A stretch of DNA of 64,000 nt from Mortierella alpina (taxonomy: Eukaryota; Mortierellomycota; Mortierellomycetes; Mortierellales; Mortierellaceae). The notes beneath the pieces are model-generated. The model was given only the letters and a program-made list of their open reading frames with translations, searched no databases and was not told the DNA's origin. Position numbers and translations under genes: made by a program. Below, one piece after another: positions 44,060 through 55,319 of the stretch. The stretch lies in the NCBI GenBank assembly GCA_029449245.1, contig JANATF010000010.1, positions 372,001-436,000 of the forward strand, read 5' to 3'. Every line of letters begins with the position of its first letter. Position 1 is the first letter of the stretch.

Positions 44060-46217
44060 TGTGGATATAGAGCGACGTTGATGCAAGTGGTGTGCAGAAG
44101 CTGGAATCTCGAGGGGTGCATACAGGGAAAGGGGTTGCCAGCAAGCGGGAGAGAACCAAGGTATATACGCATGCACAGGGCAACAGAGGCAGGGAAAGAC
44201 AAGCGACTGGAGGGGGGAAGCAGACAAGTCAAGAAGCAAAGAAGCAAAGAAGCAAACAGTGTGCGGGTCTCAGACACCCACGGGCCTTGGGCGCCTATTT
44301 ATATGGGGTTCGTTCGACTGAGTTGAATTATGGACTAGACTAGTGTCTGCACCACCGCATCAGAACACTGGGATCTCACTTGCATAAAGACTCCGAAATA
44401 GCCTTGTGCAAGCATCAGCGGCCTCAACCGTCTGTTCGCGTCGCACCTGGTACATGGATCCACTGTAGAACACAATGCATCCGCCCGTACATACACCCGT
44501 GCATATAGCGCTCATTGCGGGCTTCGATCCAGCTTACAAGTCAAAACAAGCGTTCTTTGACGACTCAGTTGTTCCATCCACTCCACTCCAATCGCAGTAC
44601 AACGGTATCGTCTCATGCATGAACATTGACCTTTGCGCGGAAGATCGCTGTCATTTTTCAACCGGTCTCTTGCTGTACACTGTTCCGGACGCAGCACAAT
44701 CGCAGGCTCAGGAAGGCAGCAAATCTATTTGCCGATATGATAAGTGCCCGTGTGATAATGGCCCGGTGTGACTAAACCTCCGCCAGATTGGCCTCCTCTT
44801 TACCTCCAATGTCTGCGCAAATAAGTCACCTTTCTTCAGGAGGAGGAGGAGGAGGAGGGAGAGGAGGGCGCAAACCATGGAGCTCTGCGCCTATGAGGAG
44901 CATCTCGGCCAACATTAAGCGCAGTAAGAGTTTGTGCAGGGGGGAGACCGAGTCGAACTATTGGCTTTGCCTTTTCTCGGTCCGTGATTGACACACTCGG
45001 ATGTGCCAAAGGGAGCTACTGGACCTGCAGCCGGAAAAATAAGGTAGACAACGTTTAGAAAAAACAGATCGACCATCTTCAGCAGTTCCTCTCCATGAGA
45101 AAAAAAATATCTTCATGTCTATCCAGAGACACTCTTGAGTATCGCAGCCTGTATGCGAGGAATGAACGCCTATTGCAGTCACTTGTCCCAGCTCAATCCT
45201 CACTCACTCTTCTTTTTTTTTTCAATCGGAGAAGGAATTGAGATACAGACTCTCTTCGAATGCCGGCAATGATATCAAGTCCAACACGCCATAACCATTG
45301 CCGATGATGGCACTGGCACCACATTCTCTTCGATTGTCCTTTGAGGGACCGAAAGCGGGAGGGGAAGAGTGTGGGAATGCAGTACAGTATCGGCTTGCTG
45401 ACCAATTGCCTGTGCGGCTGTGGGTGACTCACCCTGTGATATCGGTGGACTGTGCTCTCTTGCCACGATGTTCTCTTTTTGCCCACACACTTCCAGAACC
45501 CTATTGTCCAACTGTTGTAAATCCCTCTCTCCCCCACTGCACCGTCAGGGCATGGCTACAGGATGACTACCCGATCAAGATGACTCTTTGTATCTTTGCT
45601 TGGTACACCCCTTTTATCTACCCATGTCCAAAGGGTGGAGTTTTGCCTCAAAAGCCTGCTGTGAAAAAAAGACCTGAAAATAGATCTTGGCTTCTCCCAC
45701 GCGTCTCTGAATGGAAATAGGACCGAGCCGCCAGGCGCAGGCCGCCGCTTGATCTCAAGAGACACTTGAAGGATTACAGTATAATGTGCCCACCTGTTTA
45801 GAACGCTCATACAACTCCACATGGACGAAGCGAGATCGGAGCAAGTAGGAGTCTCTCGATTCAGGCTGCTTGCTCCACATCAACAAAAGGGGTTGCAAAC
45901 GTCATATGCTCGTCCCTCTCTCTCACTATTGTTGTTTTCAACGCGGATCTGTCTGGACATGTGCTTATGACACCGCCTGTCGCTCCATTGTTCGGAAAGC
46001 GACGGGCGACACGCACGAAGCACAACAATGGGGTGGGTGCTGCCTCCGGGAGTGGATCCACCGTACCACAAGAAGCGGTTTTCCGCCACCAAACACGCAA
46101 GGGCGTAATACACGTGATCTGAGACGCCGTTTGAATGCGCCTTCTTGGGCTTGGACCCCTTTCCCATCCATCTCGTTGACCGTAACAGATGTCCCTCATG
46201 AGTTCCATAGCCTAGCA
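44060..46217. other. Divergent intergenic region with unresolved coding-like patches
   Basis: About 2.2 kb between the arrestin and Isa1 starts. The left 250 bp are the arrestin leader and TATA box. A (GGA)n run is at 44839–44867. Between about 44900 and 45820 the minus strand shows several protein-like patches in different frames: QGESPTAAQAIGQQADT, then SAIIGNGYGVLDLISLPAFE, and a last one ending in ANSSTRSPPCTNSYCA. I could not join these into one model or match a family. The right part contains the Isa1 promoter. Confidence 0.4.
44296..44303 (-). promoter_or_regulatory. TATA box of the alpha-arrestin gene
   Basis: TATAAATA on the minus strand about 235 bp before the ATG at 44059. CT/TTG-rich sense sequence lies between. 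Confidence 0.6.
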
Positions 46218-46932
46218 ATGTCATTGGCAGCCAAGGTCGTCAAAGGAGTAGCACTCAAAAGCCCCAGGCCACGGAAAGCTGTTCTCACGCTCGTACGTTT
46301 TCCCTCCCCCTCATCCTACTCTACTCTCCTTTGTCCCTCATTCCTTCTGTTGAGCCAAAGGAACGCAGTTGAGCAAAGACCCAACCTTCTACATTCTACC
46401 TCACACTTCCTCCTTACTAACACTCACATGTTTATGGATACTTTGAACGCCCACCAGACGCCCTCAGCAGTGACCCGCCTTCGGGCCTTAACCGAAGGCC
46501 CAGAGCCCAAGATGGTGCGCGTCGGGATCCGCACAAAGGGCTGTTCAGGCCAGCAATACAACCTCGAGTACACCACCACAAAGGCCAAGTTTGATGAAGA
46601 GGTCAAACAGGATGGTAAAGTCCCATCAGACGTCATTCTGTCCATGTTCACTCTCTCTCTCTCTCTACACTCTTCTTGCCTATGACACGCTTAGGGCAAA
46701 GAATGGGAGTGTTACCCAAAAAAAAAAAAAAGCTGCTCGAACCTCCTAGTAAACAGCTCTCATCTTCTTTTTTGTTTTCTTAGGTGTTACAGTGCTGGTT
46801 GACAACAAGGCGCTTTTGTCCGTGCTTGGATCTGAAATGGACTATGTCGAAGACAAGCTGTCTGCGCAATTCGTATTCCATAACCCAAATGTCAAAGAGT
46901 CTTGCGGATGTGGGCAAAGCTTCATGACATAG
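46218..46932 (+). CDS. ISA1: Mitochondrial iron–sulfur cluster assembly protein Isa1/ISCA1
   Basis: A-type Fe–S carrier of the mitochondrial matrix, needed with Isa2 and Iba57 to make 4Fe–4S clusters for aconitase, lipoate synthase and others. Three exons, 46218–46292, 46458–46614 and 46784–46932, give 126 residues. The first 25 residues are basic with no acid, as expected of a mitochondrial presequence (SLAAKVVKGVALKSPRPRKA). The mature part has the three cluster cysteines: one in RTKGCSGQQYNLEY, two in ESCGCGQSF near the end. ISCA1 is distinguished from ISCA2 by TPSAVTRLRAL and the KGCSG–NLEY spacing. It ends shortly after CGCGQSF, as usual. Phases agree at both introns. Confidence 0.95.
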
Positions 46933-47177
46933 CCCCCCCTCCCTCTTCAAAAAAGCGCGTCGTTAGTTCACATATACTAGACTATCATATGCAATAATGT
47001 GCCTCCGCCCAAAGCGAACGCGGGTCTTTGTCGAAAACCATCTCAAGAGTGCACGGATGTTATGAAGAAAAGAAACAAAGCGCACTACTTTATTCCGTAA
47101 GTGTATGGAGTATGTTTAGATGAAAAAAGATATACAATGGTAGGCAAAAAAAACGAGGGAAGGAAAATGAGGTTTCT

Positions 47178-49364
47178 CTAGTTCAGAAGGAAATGAACCG
47201 CGACCGAGGGGACGCCATTGTTCAAGACGTGGATATAATGTGGACCGGGGGGCATGATATTGGCATTGGGAGGCATCTCCACTTCATACGTGATGTGGGT
47301 GCCCTCGACTTTACCCGCCGTCGCCTTCAGCTTGGTCATCCTTTGAGACATGTGCGTCGAATGGGTCACAAATCCCTTGTGGCCCAGCATAAATGTGATC
47401 TCGGGCTCATACTTGGACTTGTCCTTCACGTCAATCGTCACCGTCAGCTTTTGAGCATACGTCGCCTTCTCGGGAATCTTGGACACAATCTCGGGCCGCG
47501 CCAAATCCGTCGTCAGATAAGGTGGCGTAAAGATCTCAACACGGTACTCGGTTGGGTAGGGCACACCCTCCAGGCGCACCTCCGAGTTCTCATTCGATCC
47601 AGCGACAAAGACAGTGCCGTCGGGGAGGAGCATCGCCACAGAGTGGTACATTCTTGGGATCTCACTCTCAGTCCAGTTCGTGAAGCGCGATCCATGGGGC
47701 GCATTGGGGTCGTAGACCACAGGCGTGAGAATAGGATCGTTTCCGTGGCGGAATCCAGCATAGCCTGTCATGACTCCGTTCAACAACATGACCCTTCCGT
47801 CAGCAAGAATGATAGCGTCGCCCATCAGTCGTGGTGTTGGCATGTCCTCCATCTCCCATTGAGGATCAGCTGCGCTCAAGTTGATGCGTCCACAAGTGAT
47901 CAGAGCCTTTGCAGTCTGTTTCTGGGCCTCGGAGCCACCACAGACCAAGACCTCATGTGCATAGTTTTTGGCGGGATCCAGAGGCAGCAAAACATGCGAT
48001 CCAGTAAGAGGGTATGAGCGTGATCCATCTGGAATATCAGGCATCTGCTTGACGACCTCATTACGAGCAACGTTAAACACAATCGACTTTCGGTTGGCAA
48101 AGATGTACAGGTTTCCGTCCGGGAGCGAGTACACGTTCGGGTACAAGTTGTGAGGAAGAGCGTCTTCCATGAACTGCATAGGTGTGGGCAAGTAGTCGGC
48201 TGCCTTCACATTATCGGGCTTGGGGAAAAGCTCCCAGGTCGGGTTGTTGGTCGCATGTCGGTTAATCGCCAGAGACTCGTTACTGCCTCCGAGGACAAAG
48301 AGTTGTCCAGTTGGGAGGGTCGTGATGGACACGTACCAGCGGTTACCAGTCATCGACCAGGCGCGGTCTGTAGGATTCTCAAGCCAGCCACACGTCTTGT
48401 CGTCGCAAGGGTTCCACATGCGCAAAGACTGGAAGCCGGACTCAGTATGGAACATACGGGAGCGCTATACATGACAGAGGAAGTATCACGAAATAAGTTC
48501 AAGTGCTCGCTCCTGCGATAAGCGCAGCAATGCAGCGCCGAACATGGAGAAAGTGCAGACGTTATTTAAAAACTTACGCGTGTTTCTGCGCCTCCAGCAC
48601 TGATGAGAGTGCCATTAGGCAGGAACCCACCACCAGAGCAGAAGGTATTGCTCTGGACCTCCAGCACGCGATACTTGTTCGTCATCAGGTCATACTCTGC
48701 ATTGTAAGCAGAGCTACCGTCGGGCAGCTTGGGAGGATTGGCTTCAGCCTTGTCGATGATCAACATCTTTGTTGGCGTGACCAGAGCAATGTGCTGGGCG
48801 GCGACTCCTGTCTCACCCACAATCTTGAATTCACCCTTGGGAAGCGAGGGGACCGGCCTGGCCTTGCCCTCGGGCACTGGCTGAGGCGCCCCAACGCCCG
48901 CATCAAGATTGGCAGCAACGCCAAACTGTAGACAGCGACCGCCATGACTTGCCGCGGCAATGCAGCCGAAATTGCAGGCCAAGGGAGAGTTTCCACAGTG
49001 ACCATGCTAAAGAGGAGCATTAGCAAAGGAAGAGAGCATACGTCAGACATACAAGATGATACTGTGCTGTGTTTGCTCGCTCATCGAGCATTTGATAGCG
49101 AGGCGAGAATGGAATGTTGCTGTTGGCAGTAACCGTTGTGTGATTTTAAGGGCGTAATAATCTCCAAGGGAGGGGAGACACACACACAAAAAAGAGCCAG
49201 ATGAGTGATTGTCTCCTTACCGAGCTACAGCAGGGCTTTTCCTGCGGACAGACCTGATCGCCGTTATACTTGCAGCCGGCAGCATCGACCTGAGCAACCA
49301 GGCTCAAGGAGATTAGGACAGAGGCTGCAGTAAGCACGAGACCCAACTTGCGGAGAATCGCCAT
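47178..49364 (-). CDS. Secreted copper-radical glyoxal oxidase with N-terminal cysteine module
   Basis: AA5-type oxidase making H2O2 from small aldehydes outside the cell. Three exons, 49364–49221, 49006–48578 and 48464–47178, give 619 residues. A signal peptide (about 1–28) is followed by a Cys-rich module (30–72: GCKYNGDQVCPQEKPCCS, then HGHCGNSPLACNFGC) spaced like a hevein/CBM18 chitin-binding domain. The first intron cuts this module. The oxidase core follows. The thioether pair should be Cys171 (NTFCSGGGFLPNG) and Tyr235 (GNRWYVS), 64 residues apart, as in basidiomycete glyoxal oxidase. The axial Tyr and His ligands are in RMYHSVAMLLPDG, and the last histidine in GHKGFVTHSTHMSQR. The C terminus MPPGPHYIHVLNNGVPS is the galactose-oxidase-like Ig end. 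Chitin binding and the exact substrate are inferred. Confidence 0.92.
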
Positions 49365-50274
49365 GGTGCCTTGTCGAGGTCAGCGGGGTTGTTGAAAGTA
49401 TGAGGTGGGTCGGACGAGAACGAGTCTGCAAAGTCCTTCGGGGTGGCAGCAGCCGAGAGGGCAGAGACGGTGGTGGGGGGGACGGCGATGGTCTGGGTGT
49501 GGGTGTTGAGCAGAGCGAGCGTGTGCAGAACCAAGGCTTGCGGGCTATGGGTTGCTTCCAGGACAAAGAACGGGAGGAGGCGAGGCAGGTAGAAGCGCGG
49601 AAGCGAGTCGACGAGCGAGACGGTCGAGGGGAGCAGGAGGCGAGGGTAGGCGGGGCGCGAGAGGGGCGGGGGCAGCGGGGGGAGCGACGAGGGCAGCAGA
49701 GAGCGGGTCGTGAGGCGCGCAGACGGGAGCGTGAACGCGAGAGACTGGAGGGACTGAATGGTGGAGAAGAATGAAAGTCAATGGGGGAATGAGAGTGCCA
49801 GAGGGTGGACAGACGAGAGAAAAAAACGTGGAGGGCGGTGTGATATGTAAATGACAATTGACAGCGGGGCACGGCGGGCGAACGGGCGCCTTTTTATAGC
49901 ACCCAGGAAGAAAAAGAGACACTGCGAGAGACAACACACAACACACACTGCGAGAGACAGCACACACTGCCAGAGACAGCACACCTAAAAATAGGACACC
50001 GGATTTCCTCTGTGCGACGCGCAATCGGGCGTGGTGGGCGTAACCTGCCTGTTGGTCACTTTTGGCGCTTCCGGGCCTCCCTCGGCTGCTTACAGGCAAT
50101 CCCCGATTTCACAATTTTTTTTATCGTTGTTTCTGAACGCACTGCCTCAGTCTCACTCAACTCTCCGTCGTTGCCTGTGCATTCCTTCGGCTGGGAGCCA
50201 GTGTACGACGAGGTTGTTTCGATATGCTATGGCCTCGGATCTCTTGCTCCCCTGATGATCCACTGCCGCCAGTA
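49365..50274. promoter_or_regulatory. Glyoxal oxidase promoter region with TATA box and minisatellite
   Basis: The minus strand has TATAAAAA at 49891–49898, about 530 bp before the glyoxal oxidase ATG. A long pyrimidine-rich sense tract covers about 49440–49770. The leader may therefore be long or spliced. At about 49919–49984 there are imperfect tandem copies of a unit close to ACTGCGAGAGACAGCACAC. The right end is the 3' flank of the 91-residue gene. Confidence 0.55.
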
Positions 50275-50670
50275 CTAGTATTGTGCAGTACGATGAGCAC
50301 TATCGTCCAATGCTGTGGCCTCCGAGATGGCTGAAGTGTCTGCTGGTGCACATTCAGCTTCTCCCAATACAGACTTGAGCTGAGACCAAACGTATAATCA
50401 ACAGTACTTATTACTATCAGGCCACTCGACACACATACGGTACGACCAGACGGGCTTTGCTTTCGGAGGGCAAGGTAATCTCCATCGCATTTCCATATAG
50501 GACACTGCTGCTCTCAGTGAAAAAAAACAAGTTTTATTCAAGCATAAAATGCGTCCGAGGACGCTGACCTCCTTGGCGGGAAGCCTCCCTTGCACATCAT
50601 CATCCATGACCTGAGACGTTGCTGACACCCATCGTGGGAAGAGCTCCTCCCTTCTAGCCATTCTCTGCAT
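50275..50670 (-). CDS. Predicted 91-residue protein of unknown function
   Basis: Three exons that all join in phase 0: 50670–50569, 50507–50439 and 50379–50275. The first codes ARREELFPRWVSATSQVMDD, ending in LPAKE. The second codes CPIWKCDGDYLALRKQSPSG, ending in RT. The third codes LKSVLGEAECAPADTSAISE and stops 14 codons later. The CPIWKC pair could bind a metal, but I do not recognise the family. The second donor is GTATGT; the first is the less usual GTCAGC. The frame also continues upstream to an ATG at 50763 through a Thr repeat coded by the GTTGTT run on the plus strand, so the start is uncertain. There is no signal peptide. Phase agreement and composition make it likely to be real, but no domain confirms it. 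Confidence 0.48.
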
Positions 50671-51118
50671 GTTGAATATACTGGTTGTTGTTGCCGTGGT
50701 TGTTGTAGTTGTTGTTGCTATTGTTGGATTGTTGGATAGTGGACATAAATTTCGCTCTTTCATGACAAACCGACCTGTGCTGCGGCCAAACGCCAGCTAT
50801 GTATTTTTTTTCTTGCTTTCCATTTTTTTTTTTTTTTTTTTGGTGTTGTAAAAATAGAGATGTTCCTGATCCAAGTCTTTGCGTTCAACGCCCATCGCTC
50901 TTGTATGCCGCTATCGTGTCGATAATTCTCGATTCTTGCACATCGTTGGCCAAGGCGTCCTGTGCACGCGTGTCTGCATTCACCCATGAAACACTCTTGC
51001 CCTGAATGACTTTGACGTGAACATGAATGCGAAGGCATACGCGAAAAGTAGATAGAAAAGAGAAAAGAGTCAACTGGGTGGTGTCCTGGTCAGTGCGACC
51101 GTGCACGCCGTGAAGAAA
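50671..51118. other. Short intergenic region with T-run and GTT repeats
   Basis: About 450 bp between the 91-residue gene start and the EST1-like stop. It has a GTTGTTG-type repeat (50683–50730) and a T18 run at about 50823–50840. No gene supported. Confidence 0.5.
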
Positions 51119-54100
51119 TCATCGCCAGTCTCCGTCCTTCATCCCGCTTGCAACGCCTTTCCTGTCGTGCTGGAAATAGACCGACTGTTGTTGCTGCACA
51201 GCGTGCGCCTGATACTGATACTTGGGTCGAACATGAGGGGCATGACGTGGCTGGTGCTGAGACTGCTGCTGGCGGAGTGGCTCATCGGGATCAATCGCGA
51301 GTGGGCTGGTCGGGAATGGAAGTCCCGGAGGTGCGCGCGCGGGGATCGAGGTGAAGCCGCTCATGGCGTTGGCATCGCGCGCTCCATAGGTCGTGGGCGA
51401 GATCATCCCATTACCCAAGCCATTGGACGAGAGTCCTCCCCATGTGTTGTTGCCGCTGCTGTTCCCGCTAATAGTGTCCGATGTCCTCGAAGAACGAAGA
51501 GTGCTGATGGAATGACGCCAATCATCCGCAACTCCAAACTGGAAACCGCCAAACAGACTGTCCACAGAGGAAGAAGAGCCAAACTGACCAGGTCCATTCA
51601 CGTCCATGCCGGGAGAAGAGTGGCTGGATCCGGTGGGAGACATCGAAGCCCGCCTTCCTCCTCCAATCACGCCGGTCGACGTCTTCAAGTGCGCGGGCTT
51701 GGGAGTCGGCTTTCCGCGTGCGGCACTGCTACGACCCTTGAACAACACGACTTCCTCTTCATCATCGTTCTCGTCCTCGTCGTCCTCGTCACCAACAATC
51801 AGTGAAACGTCGTTATCGTCGTCCGACAGTAGAGCTGCAACGGCCTGTCTGTGATGCCTGTCCTGGTCCAGTGGAGCCTCCTCGTCCTCGCGGATGTCAT
51901 CAATCACCAAAGCCGGCGACTTGTTCTGCTTGGCGACATGAAACGGGTTCATATCCTCATCAGCGGCGTCGCGCTCATAGTCGGTCTCCTCCTCGACGTT
52001 GCCATCGCCTTCCTCATCGCCTTCCTCATCGCAATTATCCACGTCCCTGTCCGTCTCAGGAGACACATCGGCTAATTTGCCTCGAGCGTGCTCAACCAAG
52101 TCGTCATCATCCTGCGGCTCCGTTGAGAATTGCAGACTCTGCCTTCCATCCTCCGTTTCCCCGTATTTGGCATACAGCGGTAGCGAGTCAGACTTGGAGA
52201 GACTGAGCGCGTCCTGGAGCATATCGGCTACTCGCATCTGCATCTCCGCTTTAGGGCTGATTCTGCTGGGCGGGATGATCGAGAGAGGTCGCTCGTCAAT
52301 GGCGCGCTTCAACGCCGCAAAGCCTTGAAGCTCGGCATCCTCTTTGAGCACATCCCTGCAAAAGATGGTGTCATCAGTGTACCAGTGGAATTGACCCAAA
52401 AGCGTGAGAAATGTTGCAAGGTCTCTCATAATTTGGTCGATTTTGAAACGTTCCTCCCGTTGTTCGACCGACAGTCCATCCGTGAGGCGCTTCACATGGT
52501 GGAGGTTGACCTGCATCCATTTCAACGATAGGCGCAGTGTCGGCATCGAGCGATGCACGAGAGAGGGCAAGAAGTCGATTGGGCGGCCGTTGTTCTTGTA
52601 TTCTCCATTCCTGTGCTTCGTCAGATCCAGTGTCGAGTTTTGCAGAATGGTGGCAAACGCAAGCAAGATGAGCTGTAGCGCCTTTCGTTCCGTCTCAATT
52701 TGCTGCTGTGGGGTCGCGGCCGAGCCATCATCTAACAATTCAAACAAAAAACAAAAAAAACGGTGTCAGTATCGCCGCTGTACAACTAGTGTCTCCACCG
52801 ACGACACAAATCATTCGCAAACGCAAAAATAAAACTTACCTTGAAGGGGAATATAGCACATGGTGTACAAGCTGGACATGTTGATGATCTGGATCTTGAG
52901 CAACAAGTCTGGATCGATCTGACGCTCCAGGATCAGTCGCTCCAGGTTTTCTTCCATCAGCGCACCATCAAATTCCTCGACCGTGCGCATGAAAAGCGCT
53001 CCATGCAGAAGAATGAACTTTGAGAGGAAGTCGTCCAGCTGACTCGACTCCTTGGCGTTGGCGACCTGGCGATCGTTGGGTCGCTCGTCCTTGATAAATT
53101 TCTTGCTCTTCTCCGGATGCGCCGTCATCTTCTGGATCAACACGCGGATGTTGTTGCGAGCAGTCATAAAGGGAAGACGGACTGCCAGACTTCGATAGTA
53201 GAAATACAACGCCAGAAAGTTGTTGGGCGCAAGTGTGGCGATGACTGCAAGTTGGTTATAAGGGTTTCCGCTGGAAGGAAGCAGATTCCGAGCCTCATTA
53301 TAGTAATCGCGCGCTGCCGACCAGTTTTTCTTGGGCGCATCGTTGTAGGTCTGTCGATAGCGAGCTAATACGGAACAGGATCAAAAACACACAAGGAAGA
53401 GAAGCAATGAGTAAAAAAAAAAGTCCAACGGATCCAGTCTGCACTGGCGTACCCATGCCTATTTTTGACTTCATTATGCAGAGTTTCAGGAGGGCACATA
53501 CCGAGATCACCAAGGAAGATGTAACACTTGTGGCAACTGCTGATGGCGCATTGTCGGGCTGCATCTGTCACCTCCAGCATTGGGCGCTTGTCTACAAGAT
53601 ATTAGCGTACAAGCCTGTTAGTATCGAGCGTCGCCAGCACACCAACAGAAAAGCAATCGTTCAAATGAGCCCTGTTTACCTTCAGCAGGGAACGACTGGA
53701 TGCTCTCTCCAGATTCGCCAGCCTCGTTCAGGTCATAGCAAGCGGTCAGACTCTGAATCAGACGGTGGTAGAATCCAGTAGCTTCCTGAATAAACGCCCT
53801 GAACTTTGAGGACACCTTTCGAAACTCGACTGAAGGGACCGGCTTCTTGTTGCCTCGGGTTCCATGTGGACGGGACCTATTGCCCTCCCTGTCCCCACGA
53901 CCGTCACGCCTTCTGTTGTCCTGCTGGTTGTCAATGGTGTCGTGGCGGTCAAGTGTCGCAAGCTTACGACGGTAACCGTCAATAACGATATAGAAGACGT
54001 TCTTCCACAAGGCTCCCTCGATATCCTTGGACTGCGCCAGAACGACGTTGGTCAGAATGAGTCCCTCGTACTCTTCTCGCAGCCTAGTGTAACAGTAGAG

Positions 54101-54402
54101 GGGGGAATCACGTCCTCAGTCAGCATAGGAATACAGCGCTAATAGCATAATGTGCATACAAAAATGAGTAGCTTGTATTCGTACCTGTCCCTGGCATGAG
54201 TAACACCCGTGGCACCCTTCTGGTGCAGAAGGCTCTTCAGCTGCCGTTCCTGCTCCTGCGTAGACCTAAAGAAAACAAGGCGACGAAGCCGTGTTAGAAA
54301 GGATGAAGCTTTTTTTTTTTTGGAGGAGTCAATTTCAAATCAAAGCCTTTTCTGTGCATACCTATAACGCTCCAGCCAAGTGGTCTGCGGATCGTCGGTC
54401 AT
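51119..54402 (-). CDS. EST1/SMG7-family telomere/NMD protein
   Basis: Predicted 14-3-3-like TPR protein of the Est1/Ebs1/SMG5–7 group, acting in telomerase recruitment and/or nonsense-mediated decay. Six exons (54402–54362, 54265–54185, 54083–53680, 53591–53502, 53364–52840, 52731–51119) give 917 residues. The N-terminal 14-3-3-like part includes GALWKNVFYIVIDGYRRKL and CHKCYIFLGDLARYRQTY. The Est1 signature WSAARDYYNEARNLLPSSGN and NFLALYFYYRSLAVRLPFMTARNN follows. From about residue 570 the chain is acidic and then Ser/Gln/Pro-rich and disordered. There is no PIN domain, so it resembles SMG7/Ebs1 and not SMG6 or SMG5. Exon 1 is only 41 nt, starting MTDDPQTTWLERY. Which of the two roles it serves cannot be decided from sequence. 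Confidence 0.87.
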
Positions 54403-55094
54403 CTGCGCTCTCCCGCTTAGGATGCTCGCTCAATGCTGTCTCCTGTGAAGCGTCCGATTCAGGTTTTCTCCCCTTGACAATGCTGCTGTCCCTTTCCTTT
54501 CGGTGTGGCCGAGCGACGATAACTCAATAGGACGCTTGTGTGTATGGGAGGGGTTGAATAAGCAAGCTGCTGGGAGAGCAGGTAGCAAGGGATGGAGGAG
54601 GAAGAGGAAGAGGAAGAGGAGGCGGGGCAGCAATGGAGCAAGCAGCGAGGGACAGGGTTAAAAGGGAGGGAGGGCCAGAGTGCTGGAGAGAGGAGCGACG
54701 AGAAGAGAGAGAGCGGCGGCTAGCAGTTGGACATGGGGGCGACCTTCTCCGCTGCTTCGCACTGATGAGTGAGGATTCAGAGAGAAAGGAGAAAAAAAAA
54801 CACATCAGGAACCGCAAACTTACTTACTATATAGGTGACGCAGCAGCGACACTTCCAGTGACTGTCTGGCAATTTGTCACGCGCATGGTCCCAGCGACTA
54901 CTATATAAGCTGGCAAACAGGTCGACCGTTTCTCGCACTCTCTCTCTCTCACTCAACTCCACTTCCACCTCGCTGCAACCCTCTTCAAGCCAACACCAAC
55001 CCCAACGCCAAGCAACCACCGCTCTCTCTCACTCTCTCTCGCTCTCTCTGCCTTCTCCCGCTCTTCACCGCAGCTAAACCCGCCACTTCCCACC
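54403..55094. promoter_or_regulatory. Divergent promoter of the EST1-like gene and the 74-residue gene
   Basis: This 692-bp region has a purine-rich plus strand at about 54590–54720 (CT-rich in the sense of the EST1-like gene). On the other side a TATA box is followed by a long CT-rich leader for the plus-strand gene. There is no other coding signal. Confidence 0.6.
54901..54909 (+). promoter_or_regulatory. TATA box of the 74-residue gene
   Basis: CTATATAAG about 190 bp before the ATG at 55095. A pyrimidine-rich leader with repeated CTCTCTC (about 54936–55065) lies between, typical of strongly expressed fungal genes. Confidence 0.75.
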
Positions 55095-55319
55095 ATGTTC
55101 CAAAAGCCAAGACTCACCTACTACCGCACCTTCTTCCCTAAGACCGGGCGCAACAACTACAACATCCCCACCGCCAACCACCGCCACAGAGTGCCCACCG
55201 TCCGTCCCAGCGCACAGCAGAACGCCATGGCGAAAATCATGGCCATCATCGGCAAGGCCAACCCTCTCGCCTCCACTCCCAAGCCCACCGTCTCGGACCT
55301 CCACGTCCGTATTCTGTAA
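55095..55319 (+). CDS. Small basic protein of unknown function (74 aa)
   Basis: One uninterrupted frame codes 74 residues starting MFQKPRLTYYRTFFPKTGRN and ending VSDLHVRIL. It is rich in Arg, Lys, His, Asn and Pro with few acids, so strongly basic. There is no signal peptide or membrane helix, and only one short hydrophobic patch (AMAKIMAIIGKANPLA). Codons nearly always end in C, as in MVD1, which points to high expression. A TATA box, CT-rich leader and a CACC context before the ATG support it as a real gene. An AATAAA lies about 250 bp after the stop. I recognise no family. A role in nucleic-acid binding or stress is only a guess from charge. Confidence 0.72.
   Translation: MFQKPRLTYYRTFFPKTGRNNYNIPTANHRHRVPTVRPSAQQNAMAKIMAIIGKANPLASTPKPTVSDLHVRIL

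Noticed and set aside
45870-46217. Plus-strand frame running into the ISA1 start
   Set aside because: It would add a long non-conserved N terminus. The ATG at 46218 begins a proper mitochondrial presequence.
47193-48017. 274-codon plus-strand frame antisense to glyoxal oxidase
   Set aside because: It is antisense to a well-supported exon and has no domain or start context.
51101-51805. 234-codon plus-strand frame antisense to the EST1-like gene
   Set aside because: It overlaps the last exon of a recognised family member and reads as low-complexity shadow.
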